A stretch of DNA of 57,775 nucleotides from Streptomyces poriferorum. Lineage in GTDB: Bacteria > Actinomycetota > Actinomycetes > Streptomycetales > Streptomycetaceae. A model generated the notes under the pieces. It was not told the origin of the DNA, did not search any database, and was given only the letters and a program-made list of their open reading frames with translations. The stretch spans positions 1-57,775 of the forward strand of contig NZ_JAELVH010000007.1 of assembly GCF_019399235.1 (NCBI RefSeq). Reading direction: 5' to 3'. Position numbers and translations under genes: made by a program. Positions 26,920-36,404 of the stretch are shown one piece after another. The stretch's first letter is position 1. Every line of letters begins with the position of its first letter.

Positions 26920-28428
26920 GTGGAGCTGGCTCTGGCGCCGGAGACCCTGGCGCGATGGCAGTTCGGAACGACGACCGTCTACCACTTCCTGTTCGTTCCC
27001 CTGACGATCTCTCTCGCCGCGCTCACCGCGGGCCTGCAGACCGCCTGGGTGCGGACCAACAAGGAGAAGTACCTCAGGGCCACCAAGTTCTGGGGCAAGC
27101 TCTTCCTGATCAATATCGCGATGGGTGTCGTCACGGGCATCGTCCAGGAGTTCCAGTTCGGAATGAACTGGTCCGACTACTCACGGTTCGTCGGCGACAT
27201 CTTCGGTGCCCCGCTCGCGTTCGAAGCGCTGATCGCGTTCTTCTTCGAGTCCACGTTCATCGGTCTGTGGATCTTCGGCTGGGACAAGCTGCCCAAGAAG
27301 ATCCATCTCGCCTGCATCTGGATGGTCTCGATCGGCACCATCCTCTCCGCGTACTTCATCCTGGCGGCCAACTCCTGGATGCAGCACCCGGTCGGCTACC
27401 GCATCAACAAGGAACGCGGACGCGCCGAGCTCACCGACTTCTGGCACGTGCTCACGCAGAACACCGCGCTCACCCAGTTCTTCCACACCATCACGGCGGC
27501 CTTCCTGGTCGGCGGCGCGTTCATGGTCGGCATCGCCGCCTTCCACCTCGCGCGCAAGAAGCACATCCCGGTGATGCGGACCTCGCTGCGGCTGGGGCTG
27601 ATCACCATCGTGATCTCGGGGCTGCTCACCGCCGTCAGCGGAGACCAGCTCGGCAAGGTGATGTTCAAGCAGCAGCCGATGAAGATGGCGGCGGCCGAGG
27701 CGCTGTGGGACGGGCAGAACTCCGCGCCCTTCTCGATCTTCGCGTACGGAGACGTCAGCAAGGGCCACAACTCGGTCGAGATCTCGATTCCCGGGATACT
27801 GTCCTTCCTCGCCGACGACGACTTCAACTCGTACGTCCCCGGCATCAACGACATCAACAAGGCCGAGCAGGAGCGGTTCGGGCCCGGCGACTACCGGCCC
27901 AACATTCCCGTCGCCTTCTGGAGCTTCCGGTGGATGATCGGCTTCGGCATGGCGTCCTTCGGTCTCGGGATCCTCGGCCTGTGGCTGACCCGGAAGAAGT
28001 TCATGCTGCCTCCGGGGATGCGCACCGGTGAGGACGAGGTGCCGCATCTGGTCCTGTTCAAGAACAAGGCGCTCAGCCCGAAGCTCGCCAAGTGCTACTG
28101 GATCGTCGCGCTCTGGACCCTTCTCTTCCCGCTGATCGCCAACTCCTGGGGCTGGATCTTCACCGAGATGGGGCGTCAGCCCTGGGTCGTCTACGGCGTC
28201 CTGCAGACCCGTGACGCGGTCTCCCCCGGCGTCTCGCAGGGCGAGGTGCTCACCTCGATGATCCTGTTCACGTTGCTGTACGCCGTGCTCGCGGTGATCG
28301 AGGTCAAGCTGCTCGTGAAGTACATCAAGGCCGGACCGCCGGAGCTGACCGACGCCGACCTCAACCCGCCCACCAGGATCGGCGGCGACCACGACGACGC
28401 CGACCGGCCCATGGCCTTCTCCTACTGA
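26920..28428 (+). CDS. cydA: cytochrome bd ubiquinol/menaquinol oxidase subunit I
   Basis: Membrane subunit carrying hemes b558, b595 and d; oxidises menaquinol and reduces O2 at high affinity. The 502 residues have about nine TM helices. Seen: N-terminal RWQFGTTTVYHFLFVPLTI with a heme histidine near 21, a central histidine in FFHTITAAFLVGG, and the quinol loop with KQQPMKMAAAEALW. The GTG start follows AAGGAG by eight bases. First gene of cydA-cydB-cydCD, with a Rex operator upstream. Confidence 0.97.
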   Translation: MELALAPETLARWQFGTTTVYHFLFVPLTISLAALTAGLQTAWVRTNKEKYLRATKFWGKLFLINIAMGVVTGIVQEFQFGMNWSDYSRFVGDIFGAPLAFEALIAFFFESTFIGLWIFGWDKLPKKIHLACIWMVSIGTILSAYFILAANSWMQHPVGYRINKERGRAELTDFWHVLTQNTALTQFFHTITAAFLVGGAFMVGIAAFHLARKKHIPVMRTSLRLGLITIVISGLLTAVSGDQLGKVMFKQQPMKMAAAEALWDGQNSAPFSIFAYGDVSKGHNSVEISIPGILSFLADDDFNSYVPGINDINKAEQERFGPGDYRPNIPVAFWSFRWMIGFGMASFGLGILGLWLTRKKFMLPPGMRTGEDEVPHLVLFKNKALSPKLAKCYWIVALWTLLFPLIANSWGWIFTEMGRQPWVVYGVLQTRDAVSPGVSQGEVLTSMILFTLLYAVLAVIEVKLLVKYIKAGPPELTDADLNPPTRIGGDHDDADRPMAFSY

Positions 28429-28447
28429 GAGCACAGGGAGCCGAGAG

Positions 28448-29449
28448 ATGGAACTCCACGACGTCTGGTTCGTGCTCATCGCCGTTCTCTGGACCGGCTA
28501 CTTCTTCCTGGAGGGATTCGACTTCGGGATCGGTGTCCTGACCAAGCTGCTGGCGCGGGACCGTAAGGAACGGCGGGTCCTGATCAATACGATCGGGCCC
28601 GTCTGGGACGGCAACGAGGTCTGGCTGCTCAGCGCCGGCGGAGCGACCTTCGCCGCGTTTCCCGAGTGGTACGCCACGCTGTTCTCCGGCTTCTACCTGC
28701 CGCTGCTGATCATCCTGCTCTGCCTGATCGTGCGGGGAGTCGCCTTCGAATACCGGGCGAAGCGGCCCGAGGCGAAGTGGCAGACCAACTGGGAACACGC
28801 GATCTTCTGGACCTCGCTGATTCCGGCCCTGCTCTGGGGCGTCGCCTTCGGCAACATCGTCCGCGGCGTGAAGATCGACGCGGACATGGAGTACGTGGGC
28901 AACTTCTGGGATCTGCTCAACCCGTACGCGATCCTCGGCGGACTGGTCACCCTCTTCCTCTTCACCTTCCACGGAGCGGTGTTCGCCGGACTCAAGACGG
29001 TCGGGGACATCCGGGCCCGGGCGCGCAGGCTGGCGCTGAAGCTGGGGGCGGCCGCGGCCGTTCTCGCTCTCGGGTTCTTGATCTGGGCCCAGGTCGACAA
29101 CGGTGACGGCTGGAGCCTGATCGCGATGCTCGTCGCCGTGGTGGCCCTGGTCGCGGCGATCGGAGCCATCGCGGCCGGGCGCGAGGGCTGGTCCTTCGCC
29201 TTCTCCGGGGTGACCATCGCGGCCGCGGTCACCATGCTGTTCCTGACGCTCTTCCCGAACGTCATGCCGTCCTCGCTGAACGACGCCTGGAGCCTCACGG
29301 TCACCAACGCCTCGTCCAGTCCGTACACGCTGAAGATCATGACCTGGTGTGCGGGGATCGCCACCCCTGTCGTTCTGCTCTACCAGGGCTGGACGTACTG
29401 GGTGTTCCGCAAGCGGATCGGTACGCAGCACATCGCCGACGCGCACTGA
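28448..29449 (+). CDS. cydB: cytochrome bd oxidase subunit II
   Basis: Second membrane subunit of the bd oxidase, 333 residues, about eight TM helices. The N-terminal block WFVLIAVLWTGYFFLEGFDFGIG and GPVWDGNEVWLL are hallmarks of CydB. It starts 19 bases after cydA with a GGGAGCCGAGAG ribosome site and precedes cydCD by 46 bases. Confidence 0.97.
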   Translation: MELHDVWFVLIAVLWTGYFFLEGFDFGIGVLTKLLARDRKERRVLINTIGPVWDGNEVWLLSAGGATFAAFPEWYATLFSGFYLPLLIILLCLIVRGVAFEYRAKRPEAKWQTNWEHAIFWTSLIPALLWGVAFGNIVRGVKIDADMEYVGNFWDLLNPYAILGGLVTLFLFTFHGAVFAGLKTVGDIRARARRLALKLGAAAAVLALGFLIWAQVDNGDGWSLIAMLVAVVALVAAIGAIAAGREGWSFAFSGVTIAAAVTMLFLTLFPNVMPSSLNDAWSLTVTNASSSPYTLKIMTWCAGIATPVVLLYQGWTYWVFRKRIGTQHIADAH

Positions 29450-29488
29450 ACGCAGTGAGTGCCTTGACCGAGCCGAGCCCCGTGGGGT

Positions 29489-29502
29489 GTTTCACGTGAA
29501 AC
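29489..29502. other. parS centromere site (perfect GTTTCACGTGAAAC)
   Basis: Exact ParB palindrome at the cydB-cydCD junction; the GTG at its centre is the likely cydCD start codon. Confidence 0.93.
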
Positions 29503-32500
29503 CGATCGATCCGCGTCTGCTCCACCACGCCCGTGCCACCCGCCTGTTCCTGGCCGCGGTGGTGGTACTCGGAGTGGCCGGAGCGGCGCTGGTCATCGCC
29601 CAGGCCATGCTCGTCGCCGAAGTGGTGGTGGGCGGCTTCGAGGACGGGCTCACGGGCGGGGACCTGCGCACTCCGCTCCTGCTGCTCGCGGCGGTCGCAC
29701 TCGGACGGGGCCTGGTCGCGTGGCTCACCGAACTGGCTGCCTACCGGGCCGGTGCGGCCGTCAAGTCCGAGCTGCGCGGGCGCCTTCTCGCCCGGGCGGC
29801 AGAGCTGGGTCCGGACTGGCTGAGCGGGCAGCGCACCGGCTCACTGGTGGCTCTCGCCACGCGGGGAATCGACGCGCTCGACGACTACTTCGCGCGCTAC
29901 CTTCCGCAGCTCGGACTCGCGGTCGTGGTTCCGGTGGCCGTGCTGGCCAGAGTCGTCACCGAGGACTGGGTGTCGGCCGCGATCATCGTCGTCACGCTGC
30001 CGCTCATCCCGCTGTTCATGATTCTGATCGGCTGGGCCACCCAGTCGCGGATGGACCGGCAGTGGCGTCTGCTCTCCCGGCTCTCGGGACACTTCCTCGA
30101 CGTGGTCGCGGGACTGCCGACGCTGAAGGTCTTCGGCCGGGCCAAGGCCCAGGCCGAGTCCATCCGCACCATCACCTCGCAGTACCGGCAGGCCACGCTG
30201 AAGACCCTGCGGATCGCGTTCCTGTCGTCCTTCGCCCTGGAACTGCTGGCGACGCTGTCGGTGGCGCTCGTCGCGGTCACCATCGGCATGCGGCTCGTGC
30301 ACGGGGAGCTCGATCTCTACACCGGTCTGGTCGTGCTGATCCTCGCTCCCGAGGCCTACCTGCCCATCCGGCAGGTGGGCGCGCAGTACCACGCGGCGGC
30401 CGAGGGGCTCTCGGCCGCGGAGGAGATCTTCGCGGTCCTGGAGAGCGAGCCGCGCACGAGCGGCACGCAGGACGTCCCCGGCTCGCTGCGGCTGGAAGTG
30501 GAAGGAGTGACCGTCCGGCACACCGGGCGCACCGAACCCTCGCTCGCCGCGGCCTCACTGGTGGTGGACGAGGGGGAGACCGTCGCGCTGGTCGGTCCGA
30601 GCGGCGTCGGCAAGTCCACCCTCCTGAACGTGGTGCTGGGGTTCGTGGCACCCGACGAGGGCCGGGTGCGGGTCGGTGGGACCGATCTGGCGACCCTCTC
30701 CCCCGAGCGCTGGCGAGAGCGGATCGCCTGGGTGCCGCAGCGCCCGCACCTCTTCGCGGGCAGCATCGCGGAGAACGTCCGGCTGGCCAGGCCGGGGGCG
30801 GACGACAGCGCGGTGACGGCCGCGCTGCGCGAGGCCGGGGCGTACGACTTCGTGGCCGCGCTGCCGGACGGTGCCGGCACGCTCCTCGGCGAGGACGGCG
30901 CGGGACTCTCCGCCGGACAGCGCCAGCGGCTGGCACTCGCCCGTGCGTTCCTCGCCGGCCGGCCGGTCCTGCTGCTCGACGAACCGACCGCGAGCCTGGA
31001 CGGCGAGACGGAGGCGGGCATCGTCGAGGCGGTACGACGGCTGGCGGTGGGCCGGACCGTGCTGCTGGTCGTCCACCGGCCGGCGCTTCTGTCCGTGGCG
31101 GACCGGGTGGTGACGCTGTCACCTGCCGGAGTGGCCTCGCCGGCGGCGGGTGAGCGGACAGCCGCTGTGAGGCCGGAGCCGGTGGAGGCCCGGGCAGCGG
31201 TCGTCGCGACCGATACGCCGAAGGAATCCAGCACGCTGCGGGACACGACGGCGTGGACCGGGCATGTGCTCGCCCGGGTGAGGGAGGCCGCCGGCGCACA
31301 GCGCGGCCGGCTGCTGCTGGCCCTGCTGCTGGGAAGCCTCGCACTGGGCTCCGCCGTCGGCCTCATGGCGGTTTCCGGCTGGCTGATCTCCCGTGCCTCC
31401 GAACAGCCCCCGGTTCTCTATCTCATGGTGGCGGTGACGGCGACCCGCGCGTTCGGGATCGGTCGGGCGGTCTTCCGCTACGCCGAGCGCCTCGTCTCGC
31501 ACGACGCTGTGCTCCGGATGCTCGCGGAGCTTCGCGTGGGCGTCTACCGGAGCCTGGAGCGCATCGCGCCCGCGGGCCTGCGCCGGACCCGGCGGGGGGA
31601 CCTGCTCTCGCGGCTCGTCGCCGATGTGGACGCCCTCCAGGATTACTGGCTGCGATGGCTGCTGCCCGCCTGCACCGCGGTCGTCGTGGGCGCGGGTGCC
31701 GCCGGTTTCACCGCGTGGCTGCTGCCCGGGGCAGGCGTCGTGCTGGCTGCCGGACTGCTGCTGGCCGGGGTCGGGGTTCCGCTCGTCAGCGGAGCCTGTG
31801 CCCGGCACGTGGAGCGCCGCCTGGCGCCCGCGCGGGCGGATCTGGCCACCGGGATCACCGATCTGCTCGGCGGGACCGCCGAACTGACCGTCGCCGGTGC
31901 GCTTCCGGCCCGCCTGGCCAGGACCCGGGAGTCCGACGGGGTGCTGACCCGGATCGCCGCCCGGGCGGCTACGGCCACCGCGCTCGGCGGCGGTCTCGGC
32001 GCCCTGATCGCCGGACTCACCGTGGTCGCCGCCGCCCTCGTCGCCCTTCCCGCGGTGGCCGACGGCCGGCTGGCCGGGGTGGAGCTCGCCGTGGTCGTCC
32101 TCACCCCGCTGGCCGCCTTCGAAGCCGTGACCGGTCTGCCGCTCGCCGTGCAGTACAGGCAGCGGGTCAAGCGGAGTGCGGAGCGGGTGTTCGAGGTGCT
32201 GGACGCCCCGGTGCCGGTACGGGAACCCGCCGTCCCGGCCGAGGCTCCCGCGTCGCCGTTCCCGCTGGAGGTACGGGGCCTGTCAGCCCGGTACGCGGGA
32301 GCCGGGCACGATGCGCTGGACTCCTTCGACCTCACGCTGGAGGCGGGCCGGCGCATCGCGATCGTGGGCCGGTCCGGTTCCGGGAAGACCACGCTGGCCC
32401 AGGTCCTGCTCCGCTTCCTGGACGCGCGGACGGGCACGTACCGGATCGGCGGGGTGGACGCCTCCGCGCTGGACGGGGACACGGTCCGGCGGTTCGTCGG

Positions 32501-33023
32501 CCTCTGCGCGCAGGACGCCCACGTCTTCGACAGTTCCATCCGGGAGAACCTGCGGCTTGCCCGCACCGGCGCGACGGACGCGGAACTGCGCGACGCTCTC
32601 GGCCGGGCCCGGCTGCTCGACTGGGCGCTGGCGCTGCCGGACGGGCTGGACACGCTCGTCGGTGAGCACGGAGCCCGCCTCTCCGGCGGTCAGCGCCAGC
32701 GGCTCGCCCTGGCCCGGGCGCTGCTCGCGGACTTCCCCGTGCTGGTTCTGGACGAGCCGGCCGAGCACCTCGACCTGCCGACGGCCGATGCGCTGACCGC
32801 GGACCTGCTGGCGGCGACTCAGGGGCGTACGACCGTGCTGATCACGCACCGGCTCGAAGGGCTGGAGGCCGTGGACGAGGTGGTGGTCCTGGAGGAGGGC
32901 GCCGTCGTACAGCGTGGCCCGTACAGCACCCTCGCAGCGGTGGACGGGCCGCTGAGCCGGATGCTGAAGCGCGAGCAGGAGACCACGGCCGGTTCCGGCG
33001 AGCCGGTGGGCGCGCGTGTCTGA
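29496..33023 (+). CDS. cydCD: CydDC ABC exporter, fused single polypeptide
   Basis: Exporter of cysteine/glutathione needed for cytochrome bd assembly, here one 1175-residue fusion of CydD and CydC halves as usual in actinobacteria. First half: six TM helices (residues about 10-300), Walker A GPSGVGKST, signature LSAGQRQRLALARA, Walker B VLLLDEPTASLD. Second half: TM region (about 600-880), Walker A GRSGSGKTT, signature LSGGQRQRLALARA, Walker B VLVLDEPAEHLD. The GTG start (MKPIDPRLLHHARAT) is inside a parS site, eight bases after GGGG. Confidence 0.95.
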   Translation: MKPIDPRLLHHARATRLFLAAVVVLGVAGAALVIAQAMLVAEVVVGGFEDGLTGGDLRTPLLLLAAVALGRGLVAWLTELAAYRAGAAVKSELRGRLLARAAELGPDWLSGQRTGSLVALATRGIDALDDYFARYLPQLGLAVVVPVAVLARVVTEDWVSAAIIVVTLPLIPLFMILIGWATQSRMDRQWRLLSRLSGHFLDVVAGLPTLKVFGRAKAQAESIRTITSQYRQATLKTLRIAFLSSFALELLATLSVALVAVTIGMRLVHGELDLYTGLVVLILAPEAYLPIRQVGAQYHAAAEGLSAAEEIFAVLESEPRTSGTQDVPGSLRLEVEGVTVRHTGRTEPSLAAASLVVDEGETVALVGPSGVGKSTLLNVVLGFVAPDEGRVRVGGTDLATLSPERWRERIAWVPQRPHLFAGSIAENVRLARPGADDSAVTAALREAGAYDFVAALPDGAGTLLGEDGAGLSAGQRQRLALARAFLAGRPVLLLDEPTASLDGETEAGIVEAVRRLAVGRTVLLVVHRPALLSVADRVVTLSPAGVASPAAGERTAAVRPEPVEARAAVVATDTPKESSTLRDTTAWTGHVLARVREAAGAQRGRLLLALLLGSLALGSAVGLMAVSGWLISRASEQPPVLYLMVAVTATRAFGIGRAVFRYAERLVSHDAVLRMLAELRVGVYRSLERIAPAGLRRTRRGDLLSRLVADVDALQDYWLRWLLPACTAVVVGAGAAGFTAWLLPGAGVVLAAGLLLAGVGVPLVSGACARHVERRLAPARADLATGITDLLGGTAELTVAGALPARLARTRESDGVLTRIAARAATATALGGGLGALIAGLTVVAAALVALPAVADGRLAGVELAVVVLTPLAAFEAVTGLPLAVQYRQRVKRSAERVFEVLDAPVPVREPAVPAEAPASPFPLEVRGLSARYAGAGHDALDSFDLTLEAGRRIAIVGRSGSGKTTLAQVLLRFLDARTGTYRIGGVDASALDGDTVRRFVGLCAQDAHVFDSSIRENLRLARTGATDAELRDALGRARLLDWALALPDGLDTLVGEHGARLSGGQRQRLALARALLADFPVLVLDEPAEHLDLPTADALTADLLAATQGRTTVLITHRLEGLEAVDEVVVLEEGAVVQRGPYSTLAAVDGPLSRMLKREQETTAGSGEPVGARV

Positions 33024-33088
33024 GAGAGGCGTGGATCGCCTCCAGCTCTCGACTTTCCACCTCAAAAAGGACTAACTACGCTCTGGGT

Positions 33089-34885
33089 ATGTCAGAGCAG
33101 GACCCGAACCACCCGGAGCATGCGCATCGTCCGGATCAACCACCGAAGCCGCCGAAGCCGCCGAAGGCACCGGAGCCTCTGGAACCGCAGGATTCACTGG
33201 ACTCGCTCGACGCCGCGACGGAGGCGACCCGCAGCCTGCAGGGTCTGTCGACCGAACTCACCGCCCGCGTTCCACGGCTGCTGGAAGCCATGAGGTCGGT
33301 GGGCACGGGCCTGGAACTCCACTCCACGCTCGACCGGATCTGCGAGACCGCTGCCGAGCTGGCGCACGCCCACTATGCAGCCATCGGTGTCGTGGACGAG
33401 GAGGGCAAGGGGCTGTCCGACTTCGTCACGTACGGAGTCCCCGAGACCGTGGCGCGCGGCATCGGGCGCCGGCCGGACGGGCAGCGGGGACTGCTCGGCG
33501 CCCTCATCCAGGAACCGCACCCCCTGCGGATGGCCGACCTGACGTCCGACCCGAGGTTCGCCGGTTTCCCGCCGGGCCACCCCCTGATGCGCACGTTCCT
33601 CGGCGTTCCGATCCGGGTCCAGGGTGAGATCTTCGGCAACCTGTACCTGGCGGAGAAGGCCGATGGCGGCGAGTTCAATGACTACGACCTGCACATGGTC
33701 CGTGTGCTGGCCACCGAGGCAGGCATCGCCATCGGTAACGCACGGCTGTACGAGGCGGCCAGGCAGCGCGAGCGCTGGATCGACGGATCGGTTGCCGTGA
33801 CCACCGCTCTGCTGTCCGGCGGAGACGCCGACGACGCGCTCTCCGTCGTCGCCGAACAGGCCCGCCATCTCGCCGGATCCGCGGCAGGCATCGTGCTGCT
33901 GCCGGCCGAGGACGGGGGACTGGAGATCGTCGCCGTCTCCGCGGACGACCCGTCCGCCTCGCTCGGGGTGATCATTCCGGCGCACAGCCCTGTGGTGGCG
34001 AGGCTGTTGAACGGAGAGGCGGTCTTCGTCGCCGACTCGGCCACCGACTCCCGCATGATCACCAGGCTGGCGGACCGCTTCGGCCCGAGCATGATGCTCC
34101 CGCTGCACAGCGGAGGCAGGGTGCTCGGCGCGCTCGCCACGCCGCGTGCCAGGGGCGGGCGGCCGTTCACGGAGACGGAGCGGACCCTCGCCACCCAGTT
34201 CGCCTCGCAGGCAGCCCTGGCGCTCATGATGGCCGAGGCACAGCGGGACCGGGAGCGGCTCGCGGTCTACGAGGACCGCGATCGCATCGCCCGCGACCTG
34301 CACGACCTGGTTATCCAGCGGCTGTTCGCCACCGGGATGATGCTGGAGAGCGCGCAGCGCCGGTCGGACGTGCCGGAGGTGCAGACCGGGGTCGGCAGGG
34401 CGGTCGACGAACTCGACGTGACCATTCAGGAGATCCGTACCGCGATCTTCGCGCTGCAGCAGGAGCCGGCCGAGGCGCCCTCCGGGCTGCGTACCCGTGT
34501 GCTGCGCGAGATCAACATGGCCGCGGTCCCGCTGGGCTTCAAACCGTCCCACCGCTTCCTCGGCCCGGTCGACTCCCTGGTCGGTGAGCTGACCGGGAAG
34601 AACCTGATCGCCGCGCTCCGGGAGGCGCTGTCCAACGCCTTCCGGCACGCGGATGCCGCGCGGATCGATGTGGTCGTCGACGCGACCGTGACGCTGCCCG
34701 ACGGACGGGACGCGGTCCGGCTCTCGGTCGCCGACGACGGGGTGGGCATCCCCGCGGGCGGTCGGCGCAGCGGGCTGCGGAACCTGGCCCGCCGGGCGGA
34801 ATCACTCGGCGGGGCCAGTTGGTTCGGACCCGGGATCGGGGAGGAGGGCGCGGGTACGACGGTGGTGTGGCAGGCGCCTCTTTGA
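33089..34885 (+). CDS. GAF-GAF histidine kinase (NarL/DevS type)
   Basis: Cytoplasmic sensor kinase, 598 residues. Layout: proline/lysine-rich tail (residues about 12-40, PPKPPKPPKAPEP), GAF1 (about 75-225), GAF2 (about 240-390), HisKA_3 with phospho-acceptor His405 in RDLHDLVIQRLF, and HATPase (EALSNAFRHADA near 513; DDGVGIP). The layout matches the DevS/DosS kinases that sense oxygen or redox through GAF1. Its position after cydABCD fits an oxygen/redox role. No response regulator is adjacent. The last codons and stop are tandemly repeated downstream. Confidence 0.91.
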   Translation: MSEQDPNHPEHAHRPDQPPKPPKPPKAPEPLEPQDSLDSLDAATEATRSLQGLSTELTARVPRLLEAMRSVGTGLELHSTLDRICETAAELAHAHYAAIGVVDEEGKGLSDFVTYGVPETVARGIGRRPDGQRGLLGALIQEPHPLRMADLTSDPRFAGFPPGHPLMRTFLGVPIRVQGEIFGNLYLAEKADGGEFNDYDLHMVRVLATEAGIAIGNARLYEAARQRERWIDGSVAVTTALLSGGDADDALSVVAEQARHLAGSAAGIVLLPAEDGGLEIVAVSADDPSASLGVIIPAHSPVVARLLNGEAVFVADSATDSRMITRLADRFGPSMMLPLHSGGRVLGALATPRARGGRPFTETERTLATQFASQAALALMMAEAQRDRERLAVYEDRDRIARDLHDLVIQRLFATGMMLESAQRRSDVPEVQTGVGRAVDELDVTIQEIRTAIFALQQEPAEAPSGLRTRVLREINMAAVPLGFKPSHRFLGPVDSLVGELTGKNLIAALREALSNAFRHADAARIDVVVDATVTLPDGRDAVRLSVADDGVGIPAGGRRSGLRNLARRAESLGGASWFGPGIGEEGAGTTVVWQAPL

Positions 34886-34927
34886 CGGGCAGGCGCTTCT
34901 CTGACGGGCAGGCGCCTCACTGATCCC
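34871..34927 (+). repeat. 19-bp tandem repeat covering the kinase stop codon
   Basis: Three copies of a 19-bp unit (CAGGCGCCTCTTTGACGGG-like) at 34871, 34890 and 34909. The first is the end of the histidine kinase gene with its TGA; each copy keeps a TGA. Confidence 0.85.
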
Positions 34928-34945
34928 TCGGCGGGCCGCGCGAGG

Positions 34946-35126
34946 GTGGACCTCGCCTGTGTCAGCGCTCCACGCGGGGGTGGACCTTGCCTGTGTCAGC
35001 GCTCCACGCGGAGGTGGACCTTGCCTGTGTCAGCGCTCCACGCGGAGACGGGCGGGATCCGCTCCTCAGCGCTCCACGCGGAGACGGGCGGGATCCGCTC
35101 CTCAGCGCTCCACGCGGAGACGGGCG
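34946..35126. repeat. 34-bp and 36-bp tandem repeats at the HAD gene 3' end
   Basis: Three 34-bp units start at 34946, 34980 and 35014; the following units recur every 36 bp at 35031, 35067 and 35103. All share the core TCAGCGCTCCACGCGG. The last copy is the 3' end of the HAD gene on the minus strand, its TCA being the stop codon, so the coding tail has been copied five times downstream of the gene. Confidence 0.9.
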
Positions 35127-35968
35127 CGTTCGGCGATGATCCGCTCGATGACGACCGCGACGCCATCCTCGTTGTTGGTGACCGTCCGGCCGGAGGCAGC
35201 GGCCAGGGCAGCAGGGTGAGCGTTGCCCATCGCGTACGAAGTGCCCGCCCAGCTCAGCATCTCCACGTCGTTCGGCATGTCTCCGAAGGCGACGACCTCG
35301 GCGGCGGAGATGCCGCGCTCGGCACAGCACAGCTCCAGCGTGCTGGCCTTGGAGACACCGGGTCCGCTGACCTCCAGGAGCGCCGTGGGGCTGGACCGGG
35401 TGAAGGACGCCCGGTCGCCGGCGACGCCACGCGCCAGGGCGAGGAACGCGTCCGGGGCCATTTCGCCGTGGTGGGCCAGGACCTTCAGTACCGGGGCGCC
35501 GGCACCCGGCGTCTCCTCGTGGAGCAGCTTCTCGGCCATGGCCACCGTCGCGCCCGGGTCGAGGTGGAAGGGCGGGTAGGACGGTTCGTAGTGGATACCG
35601 GTGGCCAGCTCGACGGCGAACGAAGTACCGGGGGCGGCCGAGCGCAGCATGTGTACGACATCGAGGGCGATCGGCCGCTCCAGCCCCCGCACCTTCAGCA
35701 GTCTTCCGCCATCGTGCAGGTCGGCGACCGCGGCTCCGTTGGCGCAGATCGCCAGGCCGTGGCCGTGCACGTGATCGCTGACGACGTCCATCCAGCGGGC
35801 GGGACGTCCGGTGACGAAGAAGACCTCGATCCCGGCCTCCTCGGCAGCGGCGAGCGCCGCGACCGTGCGGTCCGAGACGGTCTTGTCGTCGCGCAGGAGG
35901 GTGCCGTCCAGGTCGGTGGCGATCAGCCTGGGAGCGGCGGGAACGGGCTGTTCGGTAGCTGAGGTCAC
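35102..35968 (-). CDS. Cof-type HAD phosphatase
   Basis: A 288-residue HAD-superfamily hydrolase of the Cof/sugar-phosphatase group with a C2 cap. Motif I is [10 protein letters not shown] (about residue 18), motif II FVTGRPARW, and motif IV GDMPNDVEM. The GTG start (VTSATEQPV) is chosen because homologues begin just before the first beta strand; an ATG further upstream would add an implausible basic leader. It is paralogous to the HAD gene at 55037. Its 3' end is tandemly reiterated. A 13-bp palindrome lies 27 bases upstream of its start. Confidence 0.88.
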   Translation of the reverse strand: MTSATEQPVPAAPRLIATDLDGTLLRDDKTVSDRTVAALAAAEEAGIEVFFVTGRPARWMDVVSDHVHGHGLAICANGAAVADLHDGGRLLKVRGLERPIALDVVHMLRSAAPGTSFAVELATGIHYEPSYPPFHLDPGATVAMAEKLLHEETPGAGAPVLKVLAHHGEMAPDAFLALARGVAGDRASFTRSSPTALLEVSGPGVSKASTLELCCAERGISAAEVVAFGDMPNDVEMLSWAGTSYAMGNAHPAALAAASGRTVTNNEDGVAVVIERIIAERARLRVER

Positions 35969-35994
35969 CGGTCCATTCTCGCGTACGAGGGTGC

Positions 35995-36036
35995 ACGGGC
36001 GTGCGCAGGGGCGCACATTTGAGTGCGCACGCCCGT
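35995..36036. other. 13-bp inverted repeat upstream of the HAD gene
   Basis: Perfect inverted repeat ACGGGCGTGCGCA / TGCGCACGCCCGT with a 16-base loop in the 5' region of the HAD gene. Either an operator or a leader hairpin. The rest of 35969-36192 shows nothing clear. Confidence 0.6.
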
Positions 36037-36192
36037 GAGCAGGAGAAAATTCCTCTGGCATATGTCGGAGGATTCCCCGGCAATTCTCTGCGGATCCCAC
36101 ATGCCGGTGCCCCCGGTGCCGTCCTGCAAGGAGGCCTGCGGGAAGGGGTGCGACCGGGCGGCCCACCGTGAGCTCTGGGCCTTGAGCACCCC

Positions 36193-36404
36193 CTGCGCCT
36201 CAGCACCGTCATCCTGCCCGTCCACTGCCGGCTTGAGGGCGGCCGGGCGCAGTGGCAGCGCGCCGGGGAACTGGGGCTGCGCGCCGCGTACACCTGCGAC
36301 CACCTGGCCCGGCGGGCTTTCCATGACGCTTCCATGACCGGCCGCCGAGGTTCGGCGCCGCAGCCGCGAGGTGGCGCAGGCTGCCGCCGTCAGGGTGGGG
36401 ACGC
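36193..36404. pseudogene. broken N-terminal fragment of an LLM (luciferase-like) oxidoreductase
   Basis: On the plus strand 36193-36321 encodes LRLSTVILPVHCRLEGGRAQ... to CDHLARRAF, matching residues 3-45 of the intact LLM protein next door but with no start codon. The sequence that should follow (VPTLTAAACATSRLR) lies on the minus strand at about 36350-36402, ending against the stop codon of the intact gene. So a duplicate N-terminus survives with its second part inverted. Not translated as a protein. Confidence 0.75.

Noticed and set aside
29349..29495. N-terminal extension of cydCD
   Set aside because: It overlaps cydB in another frame; the conserved protein starts at the GTG in parS.
34946..35126. 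CRISPR-like array
   Set aside because: Units are contiguous copies of the HAD gene tail with no unique spacers, and no cas genes are near.
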